Assembly (NCBI GenBank): GCA_963712305.1 | Contig: CAVQHI010000001.1 | Span: 930,001-994,000 of the forward strand | DNA from: DATFNI01 sp963712305 | Lineage (GTDB): Bacteria > Bacteroidota > Rhodothermia > Balneolales > DATFMH01 | DNA length: 64,000 bases | Direction of reading: 5' to 3' | Shown here: positions 24,982-34,110 of the stretch, piece after piece | Layout: every line of letters begins with the position of its first letter | How positions within the stretch are numbered: position 1 is the first letter of the stretch | The notes under the pieces: generated by a model | Told to the model about the DNA's origin: nothing | The model's input: the letters and a program-made list of their open reading frames with translations, nothing else | Database searches by the model: none | Made by a program: the position numbers and the translations under genes

Positions 24982-27336
24982 CTACTGGTTTACCGCCTGC
25001 AACATTTGATCAAGCATCTGTTCGGTAAACTGGCCGTTCGACATCGTCACCAGCCTGCTGACTGGCATTTCGTTGACAAAACCGCTAAGCATATCAACTA
25101 CACGCTTACGAGCGGCATCATCATTGGCGGCGTTGCTGTTGCCTCCCATCATACCGGCAACCATTTGATCGATAATCCGATCATAAATCGCTTTTCCCCT
25201 GGGATTATCGCGAAACTCCTTAAGCAGAGAATTACGAGTCAGTTTGGGAAACTTTGTATTCGTTGAGGTTACTTCCACCGTTTCCTGCAGTGGAAGATTA
25301 TCAGAGGATCCTCCCACCATAATATCGAACTTACCCGTATCCACTTTCCAGTCGCTGATTTCCGTATCATAATAGGCAAAATCCCTGAATCCCAGTTTGA
25401 AATGAACATTTGCTGATTCGCCGGGTCTCAGAGCAACTTTTGTAAAACCTTTCAGCTCTTTCTCTGGCCGTTTCACGGCTGCTACCTGGTCATGTACATA
25501 TAATTGCACGACTTCTTTGCCTGCACGTTTGCCCGTATTTTTTACGGTAACCTGAACGTCCAGAGAGTCATGGTCTTTAATGGATTTGCCACTTACCTTC
25601 ATGCCGGAATATGCAAAGGTCGTATAGCTCAAACCGTAGCCGAAAGGGAACAAAGGAGTGATTCCCTTGTCATCGAAATAGCGATAACCGGTGAAAATGC
25701 GTTCACCATAAAGTGCGTGGCCGTCACGACCAGGAAACGTGAGATACGATGACACATCTTCCAGTCGCTTTGGGAATGTTTCCGATAGTTTACCGGATGG
25801 ATTCACCTTGCCAGTCAGCACATCGGCTATCGCTCCGCCTGCGGCCTGACCACCAAGCCACGCTTCGGCGATCCCTTTTACATCATTTTCCCACGGCATG
25901 GCAATGGCAGAACCATTCATCAGCACAACCACGATATTGGGCTGAACCTTGGCAACGGCTTCGATCAATTGATTCTGTCCCTCCGGCAGATCGATTTTTG
26001 ACCGGTCGAAACCTTCCGACTCCGAACCGTTGGGTGTACCGGCAAACACTACAGCCACATCAGCTTTTCGTGCTGCCTCCTGCGCCTGCTGAATCAGATC
26101 GCTACTGGTCGAATCGCCATGAACATAGCCATTAGCATAACTTACCTGCGTTGAATTACCCAGCGATTTGACCAATTCGTCGTAAGGAACAGCCACTTGG
26201 GTTGGATTGACTTCTGAACTTCCTCCACCTTCAAAATGCGGAGCTTTTGCCAGGTCGCCAATAATAGAAACTTTCTTCGCAGACTTGTTTCCCAAAGGCA
26301 AAACGTTGCCGTCATTTTTCAAAAGAACAATAGATTCTGCGGCAGCTTCTCTTGCCAGTGTGTTATGTTTGTCCTTACTGTACGTCGCATTGGCTTTATG
26401 CTCATCATGAGCTTTCAATATGATAGCCAGTGTATTGATTACACTCTCGTCGAGCACGTTGGGATCTAAAGAGCCATTCTTTACTGCCTCCACGATCTTC
26501 TTGTCATTGATTCCGCCATTGCCCGGCATTTCCAGGTCAAGGCCAGCTTTTAATCCATCCACGCGGTTATCAACGGCGCCCCAATCAGAAACGACCAGTC
26601 CTTTGAAGTCCCAGTTTTTTCGCAACACGATATCAAGTAAGTATGGGTCCTCTGAGGCATAAACCCCATTTATTTTATTATAAGCACACATAACAGTCCA
26701 CGGGTGAGCTTCTTTGACAACCATCTCAAAAGCCGGCAGATACATCTCGTGAAGTGTGCGCTGGTCCAGGTCTGAGCTAACACTCATTCGCTCATATTCC
26801 TGATTATTGGCAGCAAAGTGTTTAAGGGACGTCCCCACGCCCTGACTTTGCACCCCTTCAACAAAAGCGGCACCCATCTTCCCCGCCAGGTAAGGATCCT
26901 CAGAGAAATATTCAAAATTACGACCATTGAGTGGCGATCGTTTCATATTAACGCCGGGCGCCAACAAAATCTGCACATCATTAGCCTGGCACTCGAGCCC
27001 CATCGCTGCCCCAACCTGGTATTCGAGGTCTGTATCCCATGTGGCTGCCATAGCTGATCCCGTGGGAAAGCAGGTTGCGGGAATATTATTGCCGAGAACT
27101 CCGCTTTTGGCTTTTCTGAGGCCACTCGGTCCATCGGTCATGAAAATGGAAGGGATGTTTAAACGTTCAATAGGCTTGGTTTGCCAGAAATTCAGACCAG
27201 AACAAAGCGAGGCCTTCTCCTCCAGAGTCATCTTACTGACAAGCTCTTTGGCCTTTGCCCGATAGTCAGTCTGCTGCGCCAATAGTGATAGCGGGATCAG
27301 CAGAAGAAATGAGAATAAGATTGTAGCGGTTTTCAT
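24982..27336 (-). CDS. Secreted GH3 beta-glucosidase
   Basis: About 784 residues. The signal peptide (SFLLLIPLSLLAQQ) starts at the ATG at 27336. Domain order: GH3 N-terminal TIM barrel with FMTDGPSGLRKA, KHFAANNQEYERM and the nucleophile Asp in GLVVSDWGAVDNR; the C-terminal alpha/beta sandwich with VVFAGTPNGSESEGFDRS, where the acid/base residue is expected; and a final Fn3-like module (VQVTVKNTGKRAGKEVVQLY). It is predicted to act in the periplasm on beta-glucosides or xylosides. Length fits the secreted BglX-type group. A C-terminal tail of about 90 residues lies beyond the Fn3 domain. Confidence 0.95.
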   Translation of the reverse strand: MKTATILFSFLLLIPLSLLAQQTDYRAKAKELVSKMTLEEKASLCSGLNFWQTKPIERLNIPSIFMTDGPSGLRKAKSGVLGNNIPATCFPTGSAMAATWDTDLEYQVGAAMGLECQANDVQILLAPGVNMKRSPLNGRNFEYFSEDPYLAGKMGAAFVEGVQSQGVGTSLKHFAANNQEYERMSVSSDLDQRTLHEMYLPAFEMVVKEAHPWTVMCAYNKINGVYASEDPYLLDIVLRKNWDFKGLVVSDWGAVDNRVDGLKAGLDLEMPGNGGINDKKIVEAVKNGSLDPNVLDESVINTLAIILKAHDEHKANATYSKDKHNTLAREAAAESIVLLKNDGNVLPLGNKSAKKVSIIGDLAKAPHFEGGGSSEVNPTQVAVPYDELVKSLGNSTQVSYANGYVHGDSTSSDLIQQAQEAARKADVAVVFAGTPNGSESEGFDRSKIDLPEGQNQLIEAVAKVQPNIVVVLMNGSAIAMPWENDVKGIAEAWLGGQAAGGAIADVLTGKVNPSGKLSETFPKRLEDVSSYLTFPGRDGHALYGERIFTGYRYFDDKGITPLFPFGYGLSYTTFAYSGMKVSGKSIKDHDSLDVQVTVKNTGKRAGKEVVQLYVHDQVAAVKRPEKELKGFTKVALRPGESANVHFKLGFRDFAYYDTEISDWKVDTGKFDIMVGGSSDNLPLQETVEVTSTNTKFPKLTRNSLLKEFRDNPRGKAIYDRIIDQMVAGMMGGNSNAANDDAARKRVVDMLSGFVNEMPVSRLVTMSNGQFTEQMLDQMLQAVNQ

Positions 27337-27482
27337 ATCAAATAGTCTTAAATATTTGTGATAATCTACCCCATAAAGATTCGGATTCATTAATGAGCAG
27401 AAATTCAGGGAGGATCAACGACATGTCACCCTCATAAAAGCGAAGCGCTTTCAGATGTTAATGTAACATAAAAAATAATTTT

Positions 27483-27664
27483 GAACCTCACCCCCGGCCT
27501 CCCGAACATCGGGACAGGCTCTATCCACATTTGTGGAGAGGGGTGAAAGTGTTTTGTAATAAAATTCACAAACCTTCAAATTTTGTCCAATAACATTAGC
27601 CCCTCTCCATATCTATGGAGAGGGGTTGGGAGAGGTTCAGGAGGTTGGGGAGAGGTTCGGTAAA
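27483..27664. repeat. Palindromic CCTCTCC/GGAGAGG repeat block
   Basis: The interval between the GH3 and flavoprotein genes contains CCTCACCCCCGGCCTCC, the dyad CCCGAACATCGGG, TGTGGAGAGGGG and CCCCTCTCCATATCTATGGAGAGGGG, a further perfect palindrome. The 5' and 3' parts mirror each other around AT-rich DNA. Seen as dispersed intergenic repeat; no gene. Confidence 0.7.
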
Positions 27665-29209
27665 TCACACAAAAAACCCAGATCTCTTCATCGACTCTTT
27701 TACATCCTCTTCCGTCACACCAAGCTTATGCGCATTATCCAGCGTATCCTCCGCACACACCGGATACCAGTTTTTTCTTGATCGATCAGTCAGTCCCGCC
27801 ACATCAAAAGGTTCAATCGTTTCGTAAATATCCCTGATGAGATTCTGACGCGCCTCTTGCGATAGTTCTCCCAGGGCCTTTTCATAGCACTTCCTTGCAT
27901 TTGGACCAAATTCCGGATGATCATCCAAAAGAAAAGATGGTGCAAGTTCCGTTTTGTTTAAACGAATGGCAGACTCACTATAGCTGGCAGCCGTGAAATA
28001 TATGAGAGACAAAGTAGAAAAAAGTTCAAAATCATTAAAACTGGCCCAAAGTGCGCCAATCATGAGTGAACCGAGATCCTGCTCTTTTTGTGTAGTTTCT
28101 GCATAGGCAGATAGTGCCGGTTCCAAATTTTCCAGATCAGGATGATCTTCCAGCATACTCGCCAGACGCATAACTCCTCTGAGATTCAATGGGAAACCGG
28201 TCGACATCATAGGATCAACAAATCCGGCTGCCGCAGGCAGCATCGCCCAGCATTTACTAACAATTTGGTCACATCGATACGACATCTGAGGTTGATATAT
28301 AAATGGCATTACCGGCTCTGCATCAATGAATTGATCACGCACACCTGGCAATTGTTCCAGCAATCGCTGCCATGCCGGTTTGCCCTCACTCAACTTAAAA
28401 ATTATTGCCTTGTCTTTGCGCAGCGACACACCTGCACTTGTAATCCCATTATTAAACTGTAAAAGCCAAATCCAGCCGCCGTCAAACAGATGATGAACCG
28501 CCGCATTATTCACAGGATATGGTAACTCCTGACCGGATTGATGGGAATTAATCGGGAATGGCTTTACCCCTTTGAAATGGGTATACAATGTCTCCCGGTC
28601 CGCAAGATGTGGGAAACTGCCCTCCTTCAGTTTCAGTTCATTGAAAAGAAAACCGTTGGGCCCCGTTGCATCGACCAGGAATTTTGCTTCGACATTATGG
28701 GTACTTCCCTCGCGCTCATACGTCAGCATAACTTTATCCGGCAAAAATTGAAGGTCTGTTATTCGTGACTTGTCATAATAATCTACCCCGATATTGACGG
28801 CCCACTTTACCAACGCATTATCAAATGCCGGTCGGTACCAGTGTGTGTCGCCGATGCCATTATGCGGACTTGCGGCTACCAGCAGTTGATGACTATGATC
28901 CGGATCATCAACAAACGGTTTGCCCACCTCATGATGAAAGAAAGAGAAACCTCGTTTCAACCCAACGGGTATCTCAGAATGATTTTTTTGCCAGGTTCCC
29001 CATTTGCTCAATGAACGAAGTTGCGTTAATTGATATCGATCCGCTATTTGCTCCAAATATAGATTCGTTAGTGGAGTCGTCGACTCGCCGATGACAAACC
29101 GGGGATGTGAGGATTTCTCCAATAACACTACAGAGAATCCAAGTTTCCGGGCAATCATGGCCATCAAGGAACCGCCGAAGCCGGAACCAACGATAATCAG
29201 ATCAGTCAT
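27665..29209 (-). CDS. FAD-dependent halogenase-like oxidoreductase
   Basis: 514 residues from the ATG at 29209. It opens LIIVGSGFGGSLMAMIARKL, the GxGxxG dinucleotide fold, followed by VVLLEKSSHPRFVIGESTTP, typical of flavin-dependent halogenases and related hydroxylases. DATGPNGFLF and a GGWIWLLQFNNG segment close to the GWxWxIP halogenase signature are present. Whether it halogenates is open: the catalytic Lys cannot be placed by eye. It is the third gene downstream of the asparagine-synthetase-like and radical SAM genes, all on the same strand, so a joint pathway is plausible. Confidence 0.8.
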   Translation of the reverse strand: MTDLIIVGSGFGGSLMAMIARKLGFSVVLLEKSSHPRFVIGESTTPLTNLYLEQIADRYQLTQLRSLSKWGTWQKNHSEIPVGLKRGFSFFHHEVGKPFVDDPDHSHQLLVAASPHNGIGDTHWYRPAFDNALVKWAVNIGVDYYDKSRITDLQFLPDKVMLTYEREGSTHNVEAKFLVDATGPNGFLFNELKLKEGSFPHLADRETLYTHFKGVKPFPINSHQSGQELPYPVNNAAVHHLFDGGWIWLLQFNNGITSAGVSLRKDKAIIFKLSEGKPAWQRLLEQLPGVRDQFIDAEPVMPFIYQPQMSYRCDQIVSKCWAMLPAAAGFVDPMMSTGFPLNLRGVMRLASMLEDHPDLENLEPALSAYAETTQKEQDLGSLMIGALWASFNDFELFSTLSLIYFTAASYSESAIRLNKTELAPSFLLDDHPEFGPNARKCYEKALGELSQEARQNLIRDIYETIEPFDVAGLTDRSRKNWYPVCAEDTLDNAHKLGVTEEDVKESMKRSGFFV

Positions 29210-29212
29210 CAA

Positions 29213-29327
29213 TAAGTAATAAGTGTTAAGGTGTTAAGGTGTTTAAGTGTTTGAGTAGCAGTCAGCTATAAACTCTCAGCTTCTTCGCCATTAGTCATCC
29301 TGAATTCTGACTCCTGTCTTCTATATT
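29213..29327. repeat. GTGTTAAG tandem tract
   Basis: The first part of this interval is GTGTTAAG repeated with variants, a degenerate 8-bp period, followed by GCTTCTTCGCCATTAGTC-type filler. It is close to the AAGTGTT tracts at 43765 and 50685. Confidence 0.6.
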
Positions 29328-30314
29328 CTATTCTTTATGATATAAGCACGATCCACATTCGGGATAAGCTTGAATTTCCTGGGTCAGATTGATCTCCTCT
29401 AACCGTTTCCTGCGTTTTTCAAAACAAACCGGACAGTTGGAAAATTGTTTTAGATCCCAGAGATCGGCAAAGACACGTCCATTAATGTTGTTAATTCCGT
29501 AATCGAGTGCTTTTTCCAGTGTGTGGAGTTTTGGCGGCTCAAAATTACCTTGCTCTCGAAGAATTTCCATTGCGCCATTGCCTCCGCGGGTTGGAATCAG
29601 GATGGATACAGATGCCCCAACCTCTTCGGCGAAATCAAGAGAACGGCAAGCCCATTCAAACCCTTCATCTTCATTCATAAACGGTGGTCTGACAAGGATG
29701 AAAACCCGAAGATCGATGTCATGCCTCGATAGAAAATCCGCGGCTTCCCGAAAGGAATCGAGTGTGATCCCTTTATTTAGCTTCTCAAGTACATCAGGAT
29801 GTGCCGTTTCCAATCCCATCGCTACTTCGAGCTTGCTATTCAGCATATCCCTAAAATGGAGGCAATCTTCGCCTATTAATGAAGGGTGCGACTCCACGAT
29901 CACCCGGTCGAAAGGTGCCGCCAGCTTTGCAATATCCGGGTAATCTTCTGGCGGGATCGCCTTGTGATCGAAGAAGCTGCCACTATTGTACAGTTTGATC
30001 TCATCAATTTTGCCAAGCCTGTCCAGCCCGAACCGTATCTGCTCTGGAATTGCTCCTGTCGGCACCAATTCCTCCAGCGTATTTTTCCAGAGATCACACA
30101 TCAGGCAACGCCAGGGACACTCCCGATTGGTCAGAAAGATCGCTCCCGATTCTATAAGCCGCCCGTCAGTAGTCCGTTCTTTATCCTTAGTCCATGCATA
30201 AGGACGCCATGGATCCTGTTTGTTTTGCTCCTGGCGGGCATTTTCGATCCATTTACGGCGCTCATTGGGCTTGGTCGGATACTCAGTAGCCATTCGGTAA
30301 GAATTCGATGTCAT
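29328..30314 (-). CDS. Radical SAM protein (RaSEA/archaeosine-synthase-like)
   Basis: 328 residues. ECPWRCLMCDLWKNTLEE supplies the CxxxCxxC cluster that binds the [4Fe-4S] centre; the segment IKLYNSGSFFDHKAIPPEDY and the later VAMGLETAHPDVLEKLNKG match the radical SAM barrel of RaSEA-type enzymes. A C-terminal Cys set (NCPVCFEKRR and PECGSC) may bind a second metal site. Archaeal members make archaeosine in tRNA; in bacteria homologues are less understood. It sits between the asparagine-synthetase-like and halogenase-like genes. Confidence 0.88.
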   Translation of the reverse strand: MTSNSYRMATEYPTKPNERRKWIENARQEQNKQDPWRPYAWTKDKERTTDGRLIESGAIFLTNRECPWRCLMCDLWKNTLEELVPTGAIPEQIRFGLDRLGKIDEIKLYNSGSFFDHKAIPPEDYPDIAKLAAPFDRVIVESHPSLIGEDCLHFRDMLNSKLEVAMGLETAHPDVLEKLNKGITLDSFREAADFLSRHDIDLRVFILVRPPFMNEDEGFEWACRSLDFAEEVGASVSILIPTRGGNGAMEILREQGNFEPPKLHTLEKALDYGINNINGRVFADLWDLKQFSNCPVCFEKRRKRLEEINLTQEIQAYPECGSCLYHKE

Positions 30315-30550
30315 TTAATGGTCATTCTGTTGTCATTCAATAGCCATATGTTGAAGACATTATCTCTGGCTGTGCGATACAACCGAACGACGATGGAATG
30401 ACAGAGAAGCTGAATGACTAATGAATGACCATTTACCATCATTATTTATTTTTTGAAGCACAGGCTCAACTCTAAGCACTTTTGCCATAGGCATTCCTTT
30501 GGGAAGGCACTCGAAGTACTCCTAAGTACTTTAGGCACTTTTAAGTACTT
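30315..30550. repeat. Repeat-rich spacer
   Basis: No gene. It contains AGTACTCCTAAGTACTTTAGG with several AAGTACT and GGCACTTTT echoes, and a degenerate TGTCATTC/GAATGACA pair at 30330-30390. The two dispersed repeat styles of the window meet here. Confidence 0.5.
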
Positions 30551-31873
30551 CTATATGTACATGGCCTGGAATGCCCGGCGATAATCGATCTCTTTAGATG
30601 GCAAAACGTCCTTGAGTTGATCTTCGGGCACGGCACCATGCTGGAACCGTCGTTTTTCGAAGATCGGCATATCCATCCCGGTGATTTGATTTATGCCTCT
30701 TGATACGATCTCACCCTTCAGACTATAAAGCCGTTCTTTATCGTACTCAGTGATCTCTTTAAACGGGATGCTCTCCGCAACTTCAACGACATTAGGGCGC
30801 ATATATGGACTAAAACCATCAAATCGATAATAGCGTGCGGTTGCATATGAACGAACATACGAACGGCTGAGTCCGCCACTGTAGGTTAGCGAGTGCTTGA
30901 TCTTGTCCACGCCCCATCCCTCGTGATAGAGCATCCGGTTATTGATGATGCTGCGGATGGTCAGTTCGGGATTCCCCTCGATTGGGTAGTCTCTCAGATT
31001 CTCATCGCCGCCTTCGCCATCGAGGAGATAGCGCCAGTCGGGGTAACGATCTCGAATACCTTTCAGCAACGCCAGACTCATAGCTGCTGACTCGATATCC
31101 AGCGGTTTGTAATCCTCGATGATGCCGATGGTTCTTCTGCTATCGATATCGGAAAGACCCGCCTCGATCGGTTCCAGAAAGAGTGAGAGTCCCAGTTGAT
31201 CCAGAAAACGGAAAGCCTGGTCGCGATCGGGCCCCTCTCCCAGATCAAGCGTGAATGCTTTCAGGCGGCCTGGATTCATGCCAAGCTTCTGCATCATATA
31301 ATAAGTGACCAGAAACACCGAACCACTGTCGATGCCACCGGAGAAACTTACTCCAATCGGAGCATCCTGTGGGATGTGCAGCAGCCACTTGCGGATCTCT
31401 TCAGCCAGTTGCCCGATATACTGCTTGCCTATGACATCAAGATCGGACGGCAACGTGCCGCTTGGCGGGTCAAAAAAACGTGTATATACCGGATTCGGAT
31501 CAGGACAACCGACCAGATGAATCTCAACGACGAAATGTGCCGGGATCATACGCGTGTAGCTCGGGTGAAACTGATCGTCAAAGCCTTCGGATTTGAGCCA
31601 TTCATAGATGGCGTCAATACGATCGGCAACGACCAGCGCCGGACCTTCAATTCTTTTGGCAAGGAAATATCGCATTGGACGATCCAGGGAACGGGCCATC
31701 CGAACGGTTTTACCATCGCGTGCGATAATCGCAAAGGAGCCTTCTATTTCACGAACCTCTTCAGGTGTTCCTTCAAGAATCCGCCGCCGGGCCTCTTCGA
31801 CCGACATATTGTAAATATCATTCAGAGATGGATCGAGTAAATCGACCAACCGCTCTACATATTGTTGAAGCAT
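30551..31873 (-). CDS. Asparagine-synthetase-like protein without the glutaminase Cys
   Basis: 440 residues. The synthetase half is intact: SFSGGIDSGSVFLVTYYM is the PP-loop that binds ATP (about residues 175-190), and YLLDGEGGDENL carries the conserved acidic set. The N-terminal part keeps the later strands of a class II amidotransferase domain (EGSFAIIARDGKT) but lacks the start MCG, so no N-terminal nucleophile exists and ammonia cannot come from glutamine in the usual way. The closest functional types are amide- or lactam-forming AsnB relatives. It is the first gene of the cluster with radical SAM and flavoprotein genes. Confidence 0.88.
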   Translation of the reverse strand: MLQQYVERLVDLLDPSLNDIYNMSVEEARRRILEGTPEEVREIEGSFAIIARDGKTVRMARSLDRPMRYFLAKRIEGPALVVADRIDAIYEWLKSEGFDDQFHPSYTRMIPAHFVVEIHLVGCPDPNPVYTRFFDPPSGTLPSDLDVIGKQYIGQLAEEIRKWLLHIPQDAPIGVSFSGGIDSGSVFLVTYYMMQKLGMNPGRLKAFTLDLGEGPDRDQAFRFLDQLGLSLFLEPIEAGLSDIDSRRTIGIIEDYKPLDIESAAMSLALLKGIRDRYPDWRYLLDGEGGDENLRDYPIEGNPELTIRSIINNRMLYHEGWGVDKIKHSLTYSGGLSRSYVRSYATARYYRFDGFSPYMRPNVVEVAESIPFKEITEYDKERLYSLKGEIVSRGINQITGMDMPIFEKRRFQHGAVPEDQLKDVLPSKEIDYRRAFQAMYI

Positions 31874-32044
31874 GATTTTCTCAGTTTATGGCAAAAAGCG
31901 TTTTCAAGGAAGTTAGCGAAAACAGGGGAACAATGATGAATTTTGTATTTTAAATTATGAGATCCATCAGCAAATTATTATCCATTGACTCGATTTTGGG
32001 GTACGTATAATCTCCCGTGATTGTCCCTTGCATATTCAATATTA

Positions 32045-32932
32045 TCAAACTGTTTCTTTCTTCAAAAACTCACAAAAGCCGTCGCACAAGCGGCTGATAT
32101 AGCTGCCTTCTCTTGTAATTATCCGAAGCGTACGTTCCAGGTTAATGCCCGGCACTTCTAACTGAACCAGGTTCCCACGTTCTATCTCGCGCAAAACGGT
32201 ATACAACGACAGGCAACCAACTCCCAGTCCCGACATCACTGCCTGTTTGACTGCTTCTGTTTGACCGAACGTTAAGAAAATATCCATATCAGACAGATGT
32301 CCATGTATAGCCCGTTCAAATACATCCCGGGTTCCCGACCCCTTCTCTCGCATGATCCATTTAACCTTCGCTAATTCATCAATTGAAAATGTTTTCTTTT
32401 CTTGGGGAAAATAACCGGGAGCTGCAATGACAACCAGCCGGTCTGTCAACCATTCTGAAGATGAGATATCCTGGTGCTGGACCGGCCCCTCTGTGAGTCC
32501 CAGATCAAGTGTAAAATCGAGAAGTCGTGATTCGATCATATCCGTGTTCGCAATTTCCAGATCGACGGTAATCTGAGGATGCTGTTCTTTGAATTGGCCG
32601 ATGATGCCCGGTAACAGGTAGTTTCCGATTGTCGAGCTGGCTCCAACCTTCAAATTACCCCGCAACTCGCCATCCTCTTTTGTGAAGGCGAACATCAGGT
32701 CATCAGCCTGGTGTAATATTTTCGATGCTTCTGTGCGCAACAAACGCCCACGATCATTCAACTTGAGATTTCTTCCCGCACGTTCGAATAACGGGCCTTC
32801 AAGTTTTTGTTCAAGGTCGCTGATGGCCATGCTTACGGCAGCCTGGCTAAGGTTGATATCTTCGGAGGCTTTTGTCATGTGTTCCCGGCGCGCCACTGCC
32901 AGAAAAATCCGGAGTTGATTTAGTGTCACCAT
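32045..32932 (-). CDS. LysR-family transcriptional regulator
   Basis: About 295 residues. The winged HTH (LRIFLAVARREHMTKASEDI, NLSQAAVSMAISDLEQKLEG) fills the first 65 residues; the rest is the type 2 periplasmic-binding-protein effector domain (GASSTIGNYLLPGIIGQFKE). I start at the ATG at 32932. It is divergent from the tsdA operon with a shared 116-bp promoter region that holds a 9-bp inverted repeat. By usual LysR practice it probably controls the divergent genes; the effector is unknown. Confidence 0.92.
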   Translation of the reverse strand: MVTLNQLRIFLAVARREHMTKASEDINLSQAAVSMAISDLEQKLEGPLFERAGRNLKLNDRGRLLRTEASKILHQADDLMFAFTKEDGELRGNLKVGASSTIGNYLLPGIIGQFKEQHPQITVDLEIANTDMIESRLLDFTLDLGLTEGPVQHQDISSSEWLTDRLVVIAAPGYFPQEKKTFSIDELAKVKWIMREKGSGTRDVFERAIHGHLSDMDIFLTFGQTEAVKQAVMSGLGVGCLSLYTVLREIERGNLVQLEVPGINLERTLRIITREGSYISRLCDGFCEFLKKETV

Positions 32933-32934
32933 CA

Positions 32935-32967
32935 ATATTCAATTAATCAATTTTTCTGATTGAATAT
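32935..32967. promoter_or_regulatory. Candidate LysR operator
   Basis: ATATTCAAT at 32935-32943 and ATTGAATAT at 32959-32967 form a perfect 9-bp inverted repeat with a 15-bp spacer. It lies right at the regulator start and upstream of tsdA, where a LysR regulator of divergent genes normally binds. It is not the canonical T-N11-A spacing in its simplest form, so the assignment is inferred. Confidence 0.6.
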
Positions 32968-33048
32968 ATAAAATTAATCGTTTGTTCTTATATATCCAGA
33001 CTGAGTATACTTCGTCCATAGTTGATCAGGTTTTTTATCAAAATATCT

Positions 33049-34089
33049 ATGGAAAGAGTATCACATAAATCGGGAAGTACTACAGCGATCATCGGCGTCC
33101 TGCTTATTCTCCTGATCCTTTCGGGTTTTGGATTGGCCTATTCCTTCTATTCCGGGAATAAGAATATTGGGCGTTCCAGACAGATTGATATACCGGATTT
33201 TTTTGCAGCTTCACGCTTCAACCTCGACTCCCTTCCACACGACAAACAAGGTGAGATGATCAGATATGGTTATAATCTGGTCACCCGGACTGCTTCGATA
33301 ATCGGTCCGGATGTCAAAAATATTAACATGCGATTTGCGGGAAATAACCTTGCCTGTCAGAATTGTCATATTGAATCCGGACAAAGAAAATTTGCTGCGC
33401 CATTTGTCGGAGTAACCGGTCGTTTTCCACAGTTTCGGAAACGTGCTGATGCCTTTGCAACGATTGAAGACCGCATCAACGGCTGTATGCAGCGGAGCAT
33501 GAATGGAAAGAAACTACCGCTCGGAAGCAGGGAGATGAAAGCCATTGTGATGTATATGAACTGGCTGAGCCGTAATGTTCCATCAGGCGAAAAAGTTAAC
33601 GGCACAGGTTTCATAAAGATCCACTATCCCGATCGCAAAGCCGATCTCCATAACGGTCAAACGATTTACCGGGCGCAATGCATGTCCTGTCACGGGAAAG
33701 ATGGGCAAGGCAAGAGAAACAATCAGGATGATCTCTCAAAAGGATATCTCTTCCCTCCCCTCTGGGGAAACGACAGCTTCAACGTGGGGGCGGGGATGCA
33801 TCGGGTGCTCAAGGCCGCGGCATTTATAAAAGCCAATATGCCGTTTGGAACAACATACGAGAAACCTGTTCTGACGGATGACGAGGCATACGACGTGGCG
33901 GCATACATCAATTCGAATACCCATCCCGGGATGTCTCATCTTGATAAGGATTTTCCTGTATTGTCTATGAAACCGGTCGATTGTCCCTATCCGCCATATG
34001 CAGATCATTTTACTCAGAAACAACACGAGTTCGGGCCATTTCAACCCATCATTGAAGTACACAAAACGCAATCCAAATCCGCACACTGA
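33049..34089 (+). CDS. tsdA: Thiosulfate dehydrogenase TsdA-type diheme cytochrome c
   Basis: About 346 residues. N-terminal membrane/signal helix (IIGVLLILLILSGFGLAYS). The first heme domain has CQNCH within NNLACQNCHIESGQRKFAAP, followed by the TsdA-typical FVGVTGRFPQFRKRADAF and INGCMQRSMNGKKLP with a Cys that could be the known axial ligand. The second domain has CMSCH and a C-terminal TEA-type segment. TsdA converts thiosulfate to tetrathionate in the periplasm. The first of three tightly spaced genes; 21 bp to the next. Start ATG at 33049 is preferred to a TTG. Confidence 0.88.
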   Translation: MERVSHKSGSTTAIIGVLLILLILSGFGLAYSFYSGNKNIGRSRQIDIPDFFAASRFNLDSLPHDKQGEMIRYGYNLVTRTASIIGPDVKNINMRFAGNNLACQNCHIESGQRKFAAPFVGVTGRFPQFRKRADAFATIEDRINGCMQRSMNGKKLPLGSREMKAIVMYMNWLSRNVPSGEKVNGTGFIKIHYPDRKADLHNGQTIYRAQCMSCHGKDGQGKRNNQDDLSKGYLFPPLWGNDSFNVGAGMHRVLKAAAFIKANMPFGTTYEKPVLTDDEAYDVAAYINSNTHPGMSHLDKDFPVLSMKPVDCPYPPYADHFTQKQHEFGPFQPIIEVHKTQSKSAH

Positions 34090-34110
34090 AATCAAACGGT
34101 ATCAATAATC

